Assembly: GCF_001420595.1 (NCBI RefSeq)
Contig: NZ_LJIX01000006.1
Coordinates: forward strand, 4,492,857-4,556,856
Source of the DNA: Cytobacillus solani
Lineage (GTDB): Bacteria > Bacillota > Bacilli > Bacillales > Cytobacillaceae
Direction: 5' to 3'
DNA: 64,000 nucleotides
The notes under the pieces are model-generated. The model was given only the letters and a program-made list of their open reading frames with translations, did no database searches and was not told the origin of the DNA. Positions 34,704 to 43,695 of the stretch are shown in pieces. A program made the translations under genes and the position numbers. Every line of letters begins with the position of its first letter. Within the stretch, counting starts at the first letter, position 1.

Positions 34704-34739
34704 AGGTTGACTTCTGCTCCAGTCAACTGAACCTTTTTT
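34704..34739 (+). terminator. Terminator-like hairpin in the allF leader
   Basis: GTTGACT (34706-34712) pairs with AGTCAAC (34721-34727); AGGTT and AACCT can extend it. Six T follow at 34734-34739. It lies between the promoter at 34.63 kb and the allF start, so it may be an attenuator. The remainder of the leader to 34833 shows no riboswitch I recognise. Confidence 0.55.
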
Positions 34740-34833
34740 GCAGCATGGATCTTTCACACGATAGAGGGCCTTTCTAAAGAATCTACTTTGTTCAAATGCA
34801 GCAAACCGAAAAATAAAACCGAGGTGATAACAA

Positions 34834-36582
34834 GTGATTTATACGATTGTAAAAAAGAACTCGTATCAAGACTCTATTAATCTAATGTTATTAACAAATT
34901 CAATCTCTACGATTGAAGGTGTCAACAAGGCTCAAATCATGATGGGAACACCAGCGAATAAAGATATCTTTAAAACTGCTGGCTTGTATTCAGAAGAGCT
35001 GGAAACAGCAGAATCGAATGATATGGCCATTGTGGTTGATACAGATGATGAGAATAAAATGAGTGAGGTATTGGAAAAGGTTGAGCAATACTTGAAAGAC
35101 CAATCCATCAGTAACAAAGGAAACGATTTTGAAACGGTCCGCACATGGGATCGAGCAAAAAAAGCATTGCCTGATGCGACATTAGCTTTAATTTCCGTCC
35201 CTGGCCAATATGCGGCTGAAGAAGCTGAAAAAGCATTGGACTTAGGTTTGCATACGTTCATTTTCAGTGACAATATGCCAATTGAAGATGAAGTAAGACT
35301 AAAGAAAAAGGCACATGAAAAAGGCTTGCTTGTCATGGGGCCAGATTGTGGAACAGGAATATTGGATGGCGTTCCCATTGCATTTGCGAACGTTGTTAAA
35401 AAAGGACGCATCGGAATTGTTGGTGCATCAGGAACTGGGATTCAAGAGGTAACAGCGATTATTGACCGTCTTGGCGAAGGGGTTAGCCATGCGATTGGTA
35501 CGGGCGGCCGCGATTTGAAGGAACCTGTTGGCGCCATCACAATGATGGACGGAATCCGCGCATTAGAAAATCACCAGCAAACAGATATCATTGTTGTTAT
35601 TTCTAAGCCGCCTGCAAAAGAAGTACGTAATGAAGTTGTTGATTTGCTTCATAGCGTTTCAAAGCCTGTCGTTACGATTTTCCTAGGCGAAAAGCCAACT
35701 CAGCATGAAGGAAATGTATACCAAGCATACACGCTAGAAGAAACAGCTCGCATTGCTGTTGACTTAGCAAAAGGAAACGAAATCAAAGCCGATTACAATC
35801 AAGGCAATTTTGAAGCAGCTAATACAGACTTAAAACCAAGCCAAAGAACAATTAAAGGACTATTCTCAGGTGGAACATTAGCGTCAGAAGCGGCCGTATT
35901 AATTTCTGATGCATTAGGATTAGGATCAGCCATAACAAACGAAGATGGCTATGTCTTAAAGAAAGATGGCCACATCGTTGTGGACCTTGGCGATGACAAA
36001 TATACACAAGGAAAACCGCATCCAATGATCGACCCTGAGACGAGAGCTAGATTTATTGATGAGGCTGGAGCTGACGAACAAACAGCAGTCATCCTTCTTG
36101 ATTTCGTACTTGGCTATGGCTCACATGATGATATGGCGAGTGCCCTTTTACCATCGATTCAAAAAGCCGTTTCTCACGCGCATAATGAAGGCCGTACATT
36201 GCATGTAGTCGCTTCTGTTTGTGGAACAGAAACGGATCCGCAAGATTACCAAGCTCAAAAGAAAAAGCTTGCTGAAGCAGGCATCATCGTGAAGGACAGC
36301 AATAACGAAGCGGTAAGAACAGCTCTAGCAATCGTAGGCTTAAAGGTAAAAGATGTGCAGAAAGCTCATGTGGATGCAAAAGCACCAGCAAAGGCATTCG
36401 ATTTAACCGTATCTAAAGAAATGGAAGCATTAGTGAACAATAAACCAAGTGTCATCAATGTAGGCTTAAAGAGCTTTACTGATTCCATCACAGCGTATGG
36501 TGGCCGTGTCGTTCAGTTTGACTGGAGACCAATTGCTGGCGGAAACGAAAAAATGAGAAAAATCTTGGCTCTTTTAAAATAA
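34834..36582 (+). CDS. allF: Oxamate carbamoyltransferase subunit AllF (FdrA family)
   Basis: 582 residues from a GTG with GAGGTGAT upstream. It is related to the alpha subunit of succinyl-CoA synthetase: an N-terminal ACT-like region (about 1-110), a Rossmann part with MGPDCGTGILDG (about 168-180) and GIVGASGTGIQE, and a C-terminal half with GGTLASEAA and VLGYGSHDD. In Escherichia coli FdrA, YlbE and YlbF (AllF, AllG, AllH) together are the oxamate carbamoyltransferase of allantoin breakdown, releasing carbamoyl phosphate for carbamate kinase. All four partners are here in order. Repeat copy D starts on the base after its TAA. Confidence 0.87.
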   Translation: MIYTIVKKNSYQDSINLMLLTNSISTIEGVNKAQIMMGTPANKDIFKTAGLYSEELETAESNDMAIVVDTDDENKMSEVLEKVEQYLKDQSISNKGNDFETVRTWDRAKKALPDATLALISVPGQYAAEEAEKALDLGLHTFIFSDNMPIEDEVRLKKKAHEKGLLVMGPDCGTGILDGVPIAFANVVKKGRIGIVGASGTGIQEVTAIIDRLGEGVSHAIGTGGRDLKEPVGAITMMDGIRALENHQQTDIIVVISKPPAKEVRNEVVDLLHSVSKPVVTIFLGEKPTQHEGNVYQAYTLEETARIAVDLAKGNEIKADYNQGNFEAANTDLKPSQRTIKGLFSGGTLASEAAVLISDALGLGSAITNEDGYVLKKDGHIVVDLGDDKYTQGKPHPMIDPETRARFIDEAGADEQTAVILLDFVLGYGSHDDMASALLPSIQKAVSHAHNEGRTLHVVASVCGTETDPQDYQAQKKKLAEAGIIVKDSNNEAVRTALAIVGLKVKDVQKAHVDAKAPAKAFDLTVSKEMEALVNNKPSVINVGLKSFTDSITAYGGRVVQFDWRPIAGGNEKMRKILALLK

Positions 36583-36733
36583 GAAAAGCGCAAGCGCCTT
36601 GTTCACCGCCGTACAAACTGGAAGGGCCCCGACTGAGATAAAGGAGACACAATGAGTGAAGCGAATTGATGTCGACTTATCGTAGGGAGGGGACCTGAAG
36701 TTTGATAGGCGATAGGCGCTGGAGCTAGACAAT
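36583..36733 (+). repeat. Dispersed intergenic repeat, copy D, inside the all operon
   Basis: Starts GAAAAGCGCAAGCGCC immediately after the allF stop and ends GCGCTGGAGCTAGACAATA about 30 bases before allG. It lacks the AT-rich tail of the other copies. It is the only copy lying between two genes of one operon. Confidence 0.88.
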
Positions 36734-36762
36734 ACCTATTAAATATACGAGGAGGATTTCAC

Positions 36763-38028
36763 ATGAAATACAATTCAATGGATGAAGCAAACAGAGCGGT
36801 AATTGAAAAGATTTCTGGATCTGCGCCATTCCTTGTGGATGTCGTTCCAGCTAAGGATAAAATCAAAGAATTAACTGAAGGAAAAGTACTTTTGCATGCT
36901 GGACCACCTATTAAATGGGAAGATATGACGGGACCCATGCAAGGTTCGTGTATCGGTGCTGCCCTTTTTGAAGGCTGGGCTAACACAGAGGAAGAAGCTA
37001 AACAAATGCTTGAAAATGGCGAAGTGACCTTTATTCCTTGCCATCATGTAAATGCAGTTGGTCCAATGGGTGGGATCACCTCTGCGAATATGCCGGTATT
37101 TGTCGTAGAAAATCGTTCAGAAGGAAATGAAGCTTACTGCATCATGAACGAAGGAATCGGTAAAGTACTTCGTTTCGGCGCTTACTCTGAAGAAGTAATC
37201 AATCGCTTAAAGTGGCAGAAAAATGTATTAGGGCCAACCCTTTCAAAGGCATTAAAGCTAACAGATAACGGACTAAATTTAAATGTAATGATTGCTAAGG
37301 CCATCACTATGGGTGACGAGTTCCACCAGCGGAATATCGCAGCATCCCTAATCTTCCTTAAAGAAATCAGTCCATATATTGTGCAAGTAGAAGATATCGA
37401 TAACAAGGACTTAAAGGATGTTATTAAGTTCTTAGCTGATACGGATCAATTCTTCTTAAATATTGCGATGGCAACTAGTAAAGCTGTCCTTGATGGTGCA
37501 AGAAAAATTGAAGAAGGTACAGTTGTTACAGCGATGTGCCGTAACGGGAAGGACTTTGGCATTCGTATTAGCGGAATGGGCGATGAATGGTTTACTGCTC
37601 CAGTTAATACACCACAAGGACTGTTTTTCACTGGCTATTCTCAAGATGATGCAAACCCGGATATTGGGGATAGTGCGATTACCGAAACATTTGGTGTCGG
37701 CGGGATGGCAATGATTGCGGCTCCTGGTGTAACACGCTTCGTTGGTGCTGGCGGCTTCAGTGATGCACTTACAACAAGCAACGATATGATGGAAATTTGT
37801 ATCGATCAAAACAGCAACTTTACGATTCCAACTTGGGATTTCCAAGGGGCTTGCCTCGGAATAGATGCACGTAAAGTCGTTGAAACAGGAATTGAGCCTG
37901 TCATTAATACAGGAATTGCTCATAAACAAGCAGGTGTTGGACAGGTTGGTGCGGGAACAGTTCGTGCTCCGAAGGAATGCTTCGAGAAAGCGCTTGAAGC
38001 ATATGCGGTTAAATTAGGCCTCATCTAA
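36763..38028 (+). CDS. allG: Oxamate carbamoyltransferase subunit AllG (DUF1116 family)
   Basis: 421 residues with ACGAGGAGG before the ATG. It belongs to the YlbE/DUF1116 family: HAGPPIKWEDMTGPMQGSCIGA near the N-terminus, PCHHVNAVGPMGGITSANMP, and the C-terminal GVGQVGAGTVRAPKECF. In Escherichia coli it forms the oxamate carbamoyltransferase with AllF and AllH. It lies 180 bases after allF, a gap almost filled by the dispersed repeat, and 7 bases before allH. Confidence 0.87.
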   Translation: MKYNSMDEANRAVIEKISGSAPFLVDVVPAKDKIKELTEGKVLLHAGPPIKWEDMTGPMQGSCIGAALFEGWANTEEEAKQMLENGEVTFIPCHHVNAVGPMGGITSANMPVFVVENRSEGNEAYCIMNEGIGKVLRFGAYSEEVINRLKWQKNVLGPTLSKALKLTDNGLNLNVMIAKAITMGDEFHQRNIAASLIFLKEISPYIVQVEDIDNKDLKDVIKFLADTDQFFLNIAMATSKAVLDGARKIEEGTVVTAMCRNGKDFGIRISGMGDEWFTAPVNTPQGLFFTGYSQDDANPDIGDSAITETFGVGGMAMIAAPGVTRFVGAGGFSDALTTSNDMMEICIDQNSNFTIPTWDFQGACLGIDARKVVETGIEPVINTGIAHKQAGVGQVGAGTVRAPKECFEKALEAYAVKLGLI

Positions 38029-38035
38029 TGAGCCG

Positions 38036-38941
38036 ATGCTAAAATCTCAAACAATGTATGCAGAGGAATATGAACGGACTATTCCTCTCTTCCTTATAGA
38101 AAACCCGAGTGGATCTGTTCATAGCCTATTTCAAAATGGGCTGAACATTCGGATGGGCAAGCGTTTGTTTTTTATCGGTACAGATAAAAACGGGAAGCTT
38201 CCCTTTGGCATTCATCTTCAAAAGGAAGCCATTCAGAAACTGCTGGCTTCTATTCAAATGCCAGCTGCTGTCCATTGGGATGAAGAAACAAAGCAGCTGA
38301 CGTTTGAAAATAGCCATATAGCAATTAGTTTTACAAAAGGAGCACCCTACTCAAACAATATTCATTTTACGGAGAAAGAGATATCCACTCAATACTTAGA
38401 AACATTCATTAAAATCCTAGCTGTTGAAGGAGAAAAAACAGGTTTAGATCTTGATATTGAACAATTTCTTCTAGAATACCTTCGTATTCAAAAAGAGAAA
38501 TGCTCTACTTCTGCAAATGAAGTTTACCGTTTAATGGAGGTACTCTCTTCCCAAGACATATCCGAAATAGACAGAGTTATACGCTATTTCTTAGGCAGAG
38601 GAAGAGGCCTGACCCCATCAGGAGATGACCATCTTGTTGGTTTGCTAGCCATTCATGCAATCACTGGCATATGCAGCCCGCTTTTTCTGCAAACGATTCA
38701 AGGCATTCTTCAGCATGAATCCGTTACTACAGATATTGCCAGAGAGTATCTGCTCTATGCATTAAAAGGCGAGTTCAGCTCTACTATTATAAATATCTTA
38801 AATAGTTTAGCAGAAAAGGATAAGCAGGCAGATGTAGAATCTCATCTTTCGCAATTACTTACCGTTGGTCATAGCTCTGGAATAGATACAGCATTCGGGC
38901 TATTAATCGGATTATTAACAATGAAAAATTGGAGGAAATAA
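38036..38941 (+). CDS. allH: Oxamate carbamoyltransferase subunit AllH (DUF2877 family)
   Basis: 301 residues. The family mark GRGRGLTPSGDDHLVGLL (about 188-205) is intact; the N-terminus is variable, as is usual for YlbF/DUF2877 proteins. It is the third subunit needed for oxamate carbamoyltransferase activity in Escherichia coli. It starts 7 bases after the allG stop with only a weak ribosome site, suggesting translational coupling, and ends 3 bases before allK. Confidence 0.82.
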   Translation: MLKSQTMYAEEYERTIPLFLIENPSGSVHSLFQNGLNIRMGKRLFFIGTDKNGKLPFGIHLQKEAIQKLLASIQMPAAVHWDEETKQLTFENSHIAISFTKGAPYSNNIHFTEKEISTQYLETFIKILAVEGEKTGLDLDIEQFLLEYLRIQKEKCSTSANEVYRLMEVLSSQDISEIDRVIRYFLGRGRGLTPSGDDHLVGLLAIHAITGICSPLFLQTIQGILQHESVTTDIAREYLLYALKGEFSSTIINILNSLAEKDKQADVESHLSQLLTVGHSSGIDTAFGLLIGLLTMKNWRK

Positions 38942-38944
38942 TAG

Positions 38945-39883
38945 ATGGCAGAAAAAGTAGTCATTGCACTAGGTGGAAATGCAATCTTACAACCGAAGCA
39001 AGAAGCAACCTATGAAAATCAATTAGAAAATGTACGTAAAAGCAGTGAAATCATTGCCCGTATCGTAGAAAATGGCCATAATGTCATTGTTACACACGGG
39101 AATGGTCCGCAAGTAGGTAACATTCTGCGCCAAAATGAAGAAGCGAAGGACATCGTTCCTCCTTTCCCATTAGATGTGTGCAGTGCAGAATCACAAGGAT
39201 TCATCGGCTATATGATGGATCAAACATTGAAAAACGAATTACACAAGCTCGGCTTAAATCATTCTGTTGTCAGCATGCTGACACAAACAGAAGTATCAGC
39301 CGATGATCCAGCTTTCCAAGATCCTTCCAAACCAATCGGTGTCTTTTTCACGGAAGAAGAAGCAAAGCAATTAGCTGAGGAAAAGAACTGGATCGTAAAA
39401 GAAGATGCTGGACGAGGCTGGAGACGTGTCGTTCCTTCTCCAATGCCGAAGTCTATTCTAGGCTCTGAAACAATTAAACAATTAACGGATGCAAATACGA
39501 TTGTTATTTCTGCCGGCGGAGGAGGAATCCCGGTCGTAAAGAACGAGGAGGGAGCCCTTACTGGAATTGAAGCTGTAATCGATAAGGACCGCAGTGCCTT
39601 TAAATTAGCAGAAGAGGTAAAGGCAGATGCTTTCATGATTTTAACTGACGTGCAAAATGTGTATGTAAACTACGGCAAGCCTGATCAAAAGGCATTAACA
39701 CATATTACCCTTGAAGAAGCAAAGCAATATGTGGAAGAAGGGCAATTCTCAGCTGGAAGCATGGGGCCTAAAATGGAGGCTGCTATTCAATTTGCTGAGC
39801 TGGGTGGAAGAGCAATTATTTGTTCACTAGATCAAGCAGACCTTGCCATGGAAGGAAAAGCTGGCACACAAATTACAAAATAA
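38945..39883 (+). CDS. allK: Carbamate kinase
   Basis: 312 residues, full length. Motifs: ALGGNAIL at the N-terminus, THGNGPQVGN, GWRRVVPSPMP, SAGGGGIPV and the C-terminal GSMGPKMEAAIQFAE. It converts carbamoyl phosphate and ADP into ATP, ammonia and CO2, drawing energy from the product of AllFGH. GGAGG stands 9 bases upstream. Its position at the end of this operon, with no arginine deiminase genes nearby, favours the ureide role (AllK) over the ArcC role. Confidence 0.9.
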   Translation: MAEKVVIALGGNAILQPKQEATYENQLENVRKSSEIIARIVENGHNVIVTHGNGPQVGNILRQNEEAKDIVPPFPLDVCSAESQGFIGYMMDQTLKNELHKLGLNHSVVSMLTQTEVSADDPAFQDPSKPIGVFFTEEEAKQLAEEKNWIVKEDAGRGWRRVVPSPMPKSILGSETIKQLTDANTIVISAGGGGIPVVKNEEGALTGIEAVIDKDRSAFKLAEEVKADAFMILTDVQNVYVNYGKPDQKALTHITLEEAKQYVEEGQFSAGSMGPKMEAAIQFAELGGRAIICSLDQADLAMEGKAGTQITK

Positions 39884-39902
39884 TTTAAAATTATTATATA
39901 AT

Positions 39903-39956
39903 ATGGTATCTGTTCATGCTAAATTTTTATTATAAGCTAGCACAGATACCATTTTT
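39903..39956 (+). terminator. Terminator of the all operon
   Basis: ATGGTATCTGT (39903-39913) pairs with ACAGATACCAT (39942-39952), inner GCTA/TAGC, then TTTTTC. The sensor gene downstream thus needs read-through or a promoter in the 28 bases that follow the hairpin or overlapping it. Confidence 0.88.
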
Positions 39957-39984
39957 CTCATCCAATCAATAGAGGAGGCCAATC

Positions 39985-42624
39985 ATGAGAAAGGCACGCT
40001 CCTTAAAAAAAGAACTTATTTATTCCTTTTTAATCATTGCCTTTTTTTCAATCGCCATCCTTGGCGTTTTTCAAATTTATCAATTATCATCTTTAATTAA
40101 TGAGAATCAGAGATACCAAGCACAGACGGCGAAATATCTCGCAGATTATATTGACAATTATGTATTAGACTATAAAAAAGCCATTCAAACAGAAGCGCTG
40201 AATGTGAAAGAGCCCTTTTTAAATAATGATATTCCTGGCATTCAAAAACAATTGAAGGATATAAAAACGAACTATCCCGGTTTCGTCAATATGTACGTTG
40301 GGGATAGCAAAGGACAATCGATTGTTTTTTACCCTGAATCCTATACAGACGGGGTTAAAAGGAAAAATCATAATTTCAGTGATCGCTATTATTATAAGGA
40401 ATTATTGAAAACAAAGGAAACAGTCATTTCCCCAGTTTATCACGGGAGAGGCGGGACAGATATTTTGCTAGTCGCTATCGTTTCCCCGATCCTGGATGAT
40501 GAAGGCGAACTAGTTGGTTATGTACTTGGAGCTCTAGATTTAAATGCATTAGGTGAGCATATTAAAAATCGCACCTTTGGGGATGGCGGATATGCAGTGG
40601 TCATTGACCAAGAGAAAAACGTCGTCGTTCACCCTGAAGTCGATACGAGAAGAGAGTTAGTGAATCTGAGCGAGTCTGCTATTGTTCAATATATTAAAGA
40701 ACAGCAGAATAAAAGCGGAAGCAGCTATTTTGAACTGGATAATCTGCATGAAGATGTCTACGTTACTTATGAGAAAATAAACCATCTTGATTGGGTTGTA
40801 TGGGTAAGTAAGCCAACAGATGCCATTACTTCAACCTATAAAAATGCCATTCTCTTAATTATCGTTTTCCTCCTTATTACAGCCCTTATCATGGTGATTG
40901 TCAGCCTTTACTTAACGGATCGCTTAGAACGGACGATAAGATATTTATTAAATTATATAAAGGACTATACAAAGGGCATCAAGGAGGATGCAACGGTAAA
41001 GAAGAAAATTCAAGGTCCTCAAGAAATGGAAGAGCTATTCTATTATTTCAATCATATGATTGATGAAGTAGAAAAAAACCGCACGGAATTAATCGAATTA
41101 AACAAAGAGCTTGAAGCGAGAGTTGAAGAGCGAACGACTACGTTGAAGAATAAAAACTTAGAGCTGAAGGCAGTAAACAAATTAATTACCTCTGTTTCTT
41201 CTAATAAGGATTTAGCTCATTTTATTCAGCATTGTTTAAAAGAAATAGAGCCTTTCATGGATTATTCCATCCATGTGTTTTTCCATGATTTAGCCGTTAC
41301 AACGAATACGATTCATACGAAGCAAAATTTACTGCAATATCTGAGCAAAAATATTGTAGGCGAACAGCAGTACATCGAACCGATTCAGATTGAAAAAAAC
41401 AATAAAGGCTTCTTAATTGTGGATCTTATGAACAAGCAATCAATGACAGCAAGCCAGCAGGAATTTCTCCGGACTTTTGCGAGCTCCTTAGCGGTCATGC
41501 TGCAAAATAAGTTCCTATTTGAACAAATCCGCAATAAACATGCTGTGTTAGCTGCGGTATTGGAAAGCATGTCGGAAGGATTAATGCTTGTCAATAACCA
41601 AAAAGAGGTTGAATATGTGAATGAGTTCTTTCTTTCTACCGTTAAAATGGGAAAAGAGAAGGAATTAGTCAGCTTTAATGATGTGTATCGACAATTTATC
41701 AACATATTTGATGTTGACCCTGAAGAGCTGTCTGCCTTCTTTGCTAATAAAAAGAAGGAATTAAAATTAGAGTATAAGGCTCGGCAAAAGAAGCCTAAAT
41801 ATTATATTCTTCATAAATTTTCTGTCATGCTCGATGAGGACGTGATTGGCGAAGGCTTATTATTGCGTGATATCACGAAGGAAGAGGAAATTGATACATT
41901 AAAAAACAATTTAATCTCGCTTACCTCTCATGAATTTAAAACACCGATTACAAACATTAAGGGCAGTGTGGAAACATTGCTGCGTCCTGAAGTTGAATGG
42001 GAACCGGATTTTCAGCAGGAGCTGTTAGAGGGTGTGCATGAAGATATTGAAAGGATTCTTCATTTAGTCAATGACTGGATGGACATCTCAAAGATTGAAT
42101 CAGGAACGATGTACGTGGAGCGTAATATGGTCCGGGCAAGCGATCTTATCGAAAAATCAATGGAGCAAATTCCTCTTGCCTTACGTGAAGATGCAAGCTT
42201 TCATTTCCATAATAAGCTTGGAAAAGATTTTACCTTCTATGCGGATAAGATTCGCGTTCAACAAGTGTTAGTTAATTTAATTACAAATGGTCTGCGCTAT
42301 AATGATGCGAGCTTAAAGGAAATTGATATTACGTTAGATATAGAAGAGAATGATGTAACTATAGCCGTTTCTGACAATGGAATTGGCATCTCAGAAGATC
42401 ATATGACGAAAATATTTAATCATTTTTATCAGGTTGATGTAACAGCAACAAGGCGGACAGGCGGGACAGGCCTTGGTCTTGCGATATGTGTTGGAATTAT
42501 GGAAGCACATGAAGGGAAAATCGAAGCGATTAGTGAGTCTGGAAAAGGAAGTACATTTATCTTATATTTTCCCAATAAAAGAGGGAGGGACATAGATGAA
42601 AAATCAAAAGATTTGTATCGTTGA
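39985..42624 (+). CDS. dCache-type membrane sensor histidine kinase
   Basis: 879 residues. Membrane segment (about 12-34), large extracellular double-Cache sensor (about 40-275; YPGFVNMYVGDSKGQS, FSDRYYYKELLKT), second membrane segment (about 288-310), HAMP, coiled coil (about 365-400), a GAF-like region (about 410-520) and a PAS domain (about 528-640). The kinase core follows with SLTSHEFKTPITNIKGS (phospho-acceptor His) and an ATPase with DNGIGIS and GGTGLGLAIC. dCache domains usually bind small amino or carboxylic acids, so oxamate or a related ureide is a plausible ligand. Its gene overlaps the regulator gene by 29 bases. Confidence 0.88.
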   Translation: MRKARSLKKELIYSFLIIAFFSIAILGVFQIYQLSSLINENQRYQAQTAKYLADYIDNYVLDYKKAIQTEALNVKEPFLNNDIPGIQKQLKDIKTNYPGFVNMYVGDSKGQSIVFYPESYTDGVKRKNHNFSDRYYYKELLKTKETVISPVYHGRGGTDILLVAIVSPILDDEGELVGYVLGALDLNALGEHIKNRTFGDGGYAVVIDQEKNVVVHPEVDTRRELVNLSESAIVQYIKEQQNKSGSSYFELDNLHEDVYVTYEKINHLDWVVWVSKPTDAITSTYKNAILLIIVFLLITALIMVIVSLYLTDRLERTIRYLLNYIKDYTKGIKEDATVKKKIQGPQEMEELFYYFNHMIDEVEKNRTELIELNKELEARVEERTTTLKNKNLELKAVNKLITSVSSNKDLAHFIQHCLKEIEPFMDYSIHVFFHDLAVTTNTIHTKQNLLQYLSKNIVGEQQYIEPIQIEKNNKGFLIVDLMNKQSMTASQQEFLRTFASSLAVMLQNKFLFEQIRNKHAVLAAVLESMSEGLMLVNNQKEVEYVNEFFLSTVKMGKEKELVSFNDVYRQFINIFDVDPEELSAFFANKKKELKLEYKARQKKPKYYILHKFSVMLDEDVIGEGLLLRDITKEEEIDTLKNNLISLTSHEFKTPITNIKGSVETLLRPEVEWEPDFQQELLEGVHEDIERILHLVNDWMDISKIESGTMYVERNMVRASDLIEKSMEQIPLALREDASFHFHNKLGKDFTFYADKIRVQQVLVNLITNGLRYNDASLKEIDITLDIEENDVTIAVSDNGIGISEDHMTKIFNHFYQVDVTATRRTGGTGLGLAICVGIMEAHEGKIEAISESGKGSTFILYFPNKRGRDIDEKSKDLYR

Positions 42625-43309
42625 TGATGAACCGAAAATTCTGCGATTTATTTCTGCAAACTTAAAATCCATCGGATACGAGGTATCTACTGTTAGCTCA
42701 GGAGAAGAATTATTTGAGAAATTCGATCTAATTTCCCCTGATTTAATTTTGCTCGATATCATGATGCCAGGTCAGGACGGCTTTTATGTATTGGAGAAGC
42801 TGCGAAAGTTTTCGAATGTACCTGTTATTATGCTTACTGCTAGAAGTAACGCCAAGGATAAAGTACAGGGATTAAATGTTGGAGCAGATGATTATTTAAC
42901 AAAGCCGTTTTCATTAGATGAACTCTTTGCACGTGTGAATGCCGTGTTAAGAAGGACCCAGGCCAGCTTTGCTGATCCGCAGTCGGCGGCCACACCGATT
43001 ATTCGCACTGGGGTCTTAGCTATTGATCTTGGAAGTAAGCGATGCTGGATTAAGGATGAGGAGTTTAAGCTCACACAAACCGAATATTCGGTAATGGAAA
43101 TTTTAGCTCTTAACCTTGATAAAGTTGTCCAGCATGAAATATTGCTTTCAGAAGTTTGGGGACCGCAATATCGAGATGACATCGAATATTTACGTGTGGG
43201 CATTGCACGAATCCGCAGAAAAATAAAAGAGCATCTGCAGAATAAAGAGGAATATATTGTTACCTATCCTGGCCTTGGTTATATGCTGAGGAGTGTTCCA
43301 CAAGAATAG
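42596..43309 (+). CDS. OmpR/PhoB-family response regulator
   Basis: 237 residues. The receiver domain (about 4-115) has the acidic pair DDE, the phospho-acceptor Asp in LILLDIMMPG and Lys in LTKPFSLDEL. A winged-helix DNA-binding domain (about 140-235) follows, with YLRVGIARIRRKI and VTYPGLGYML. GAGGGAGGG precedes the ATG, which lies inside the end of the kinase gene, so the pair is coupled. The 11-bp-spaced boxes at 34.58 and 43.56 kb are its most likely targets, linking it to the oxamate operon and the transporter. Confidence 0.9.
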   Translation: MKNQKICIVDDEPKILRFISANLKSIGYEVSTVSSGEELFEKFDLISPDLILLDIMMPGQDGFYVLEKLRKFSNVPVIMLTARSNAKDKVQGLNVGADDYLTKPFSLDELFARVNAVLRRTQASFADPQSAATPIIRTGVLAIDLGSKRCWIKDEEFKLTQTEYSVMEILALNLDKVVQHEILLSEVWGPQYRDDIEYLRVGIARIRRKIKEHLQNKEEYIVTYPGLGYMLRSVPQE

Positions 43310-43317
43310 GCTTTAAG

Positions 43318-43351
43318 ACCGTATTGCTAATAAGCAGTACGGTTTTTTTTT
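43318..43351 (+). terminator. Terminator of the two-component operon
   Basis: ACCGTATTGCT (43318-43328) pairs with AGCAGTACGGT (43333-43343) and nine T follow. Confidence 0.92.
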
Positions 43352-43353
43352 AC

Positions 43354-43538
43354 AAGATAAGAATGGATAACTTTGGAGTTAGAGAATTGTCTAGCGCAAG
43401 CGTCCTATCGCCTATCAAACTTCAGGTCCCCTCCCTACGATAAGTCGACATCCTTTCGCTCCACTCATTGTGTCTCCTTTATCGAAAGAACCGGCCCTTC
43501 CAGTTTGTACGGCGATGACCAAGGCGCTTGCGCTTTTC
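43354..43538 (-). repeat. Dispersed intergenic repeat, copy E
   Basis: Minus-oriented copy from GAAAAGCGCAAGCGCC (start at 43538) to the AT-rich tail abutting the terminator at 43.35 kb. Its middle carries GGTTCTTTCGATAAAGG like copy C. It lies just upstream of the MFS promoter block. Confidence 0.87.
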
Positions 43539-43558
43539 TAATTGACTTTTCATCACAT

Positions 43559-43623
43559 TTTAATCTTTTTGCAATGTAAACCCTTTCATTTTTATTCGTC
43601 TGCAATGCTTTTTATCCTATAGT
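43559..43623 (+). promoter_or_regulatory. Promoter with response-regulator-like boxes upstream of the MFS gene
   Basis: AATCTTTTTGC (43562-43572), AATGTAAACCC (43573-43583) and TTTCATTTTTA (43584-43594) in 11-base steps, then TTCGTC as a weak -35 (43595-43600) and TATAGT as -10 (43618-43623, 17-base gap). It matches the allF promoter block base for base over most of its length. TGTAAACCCTTTCA within it also resembles a CcpA site but has C for the central G. Confidence 0.7.
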
Positions 43624-43695
43624 TTGGATGAGGTTGAAATATTATTTTTTTACTTAAGATCCATACAAATAAATCTAAATTAGGAGGAAAAGAAA

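Noticed and set aside
43573-43587. CcpA (cre) site TGTAAACCCTTTCA in both regulon promoters
   Set aside because: It lacks the central CG of cre, and the conservation extends far beyond it in 11-bp steps; kept only as an alternative to response-regulator boxes.
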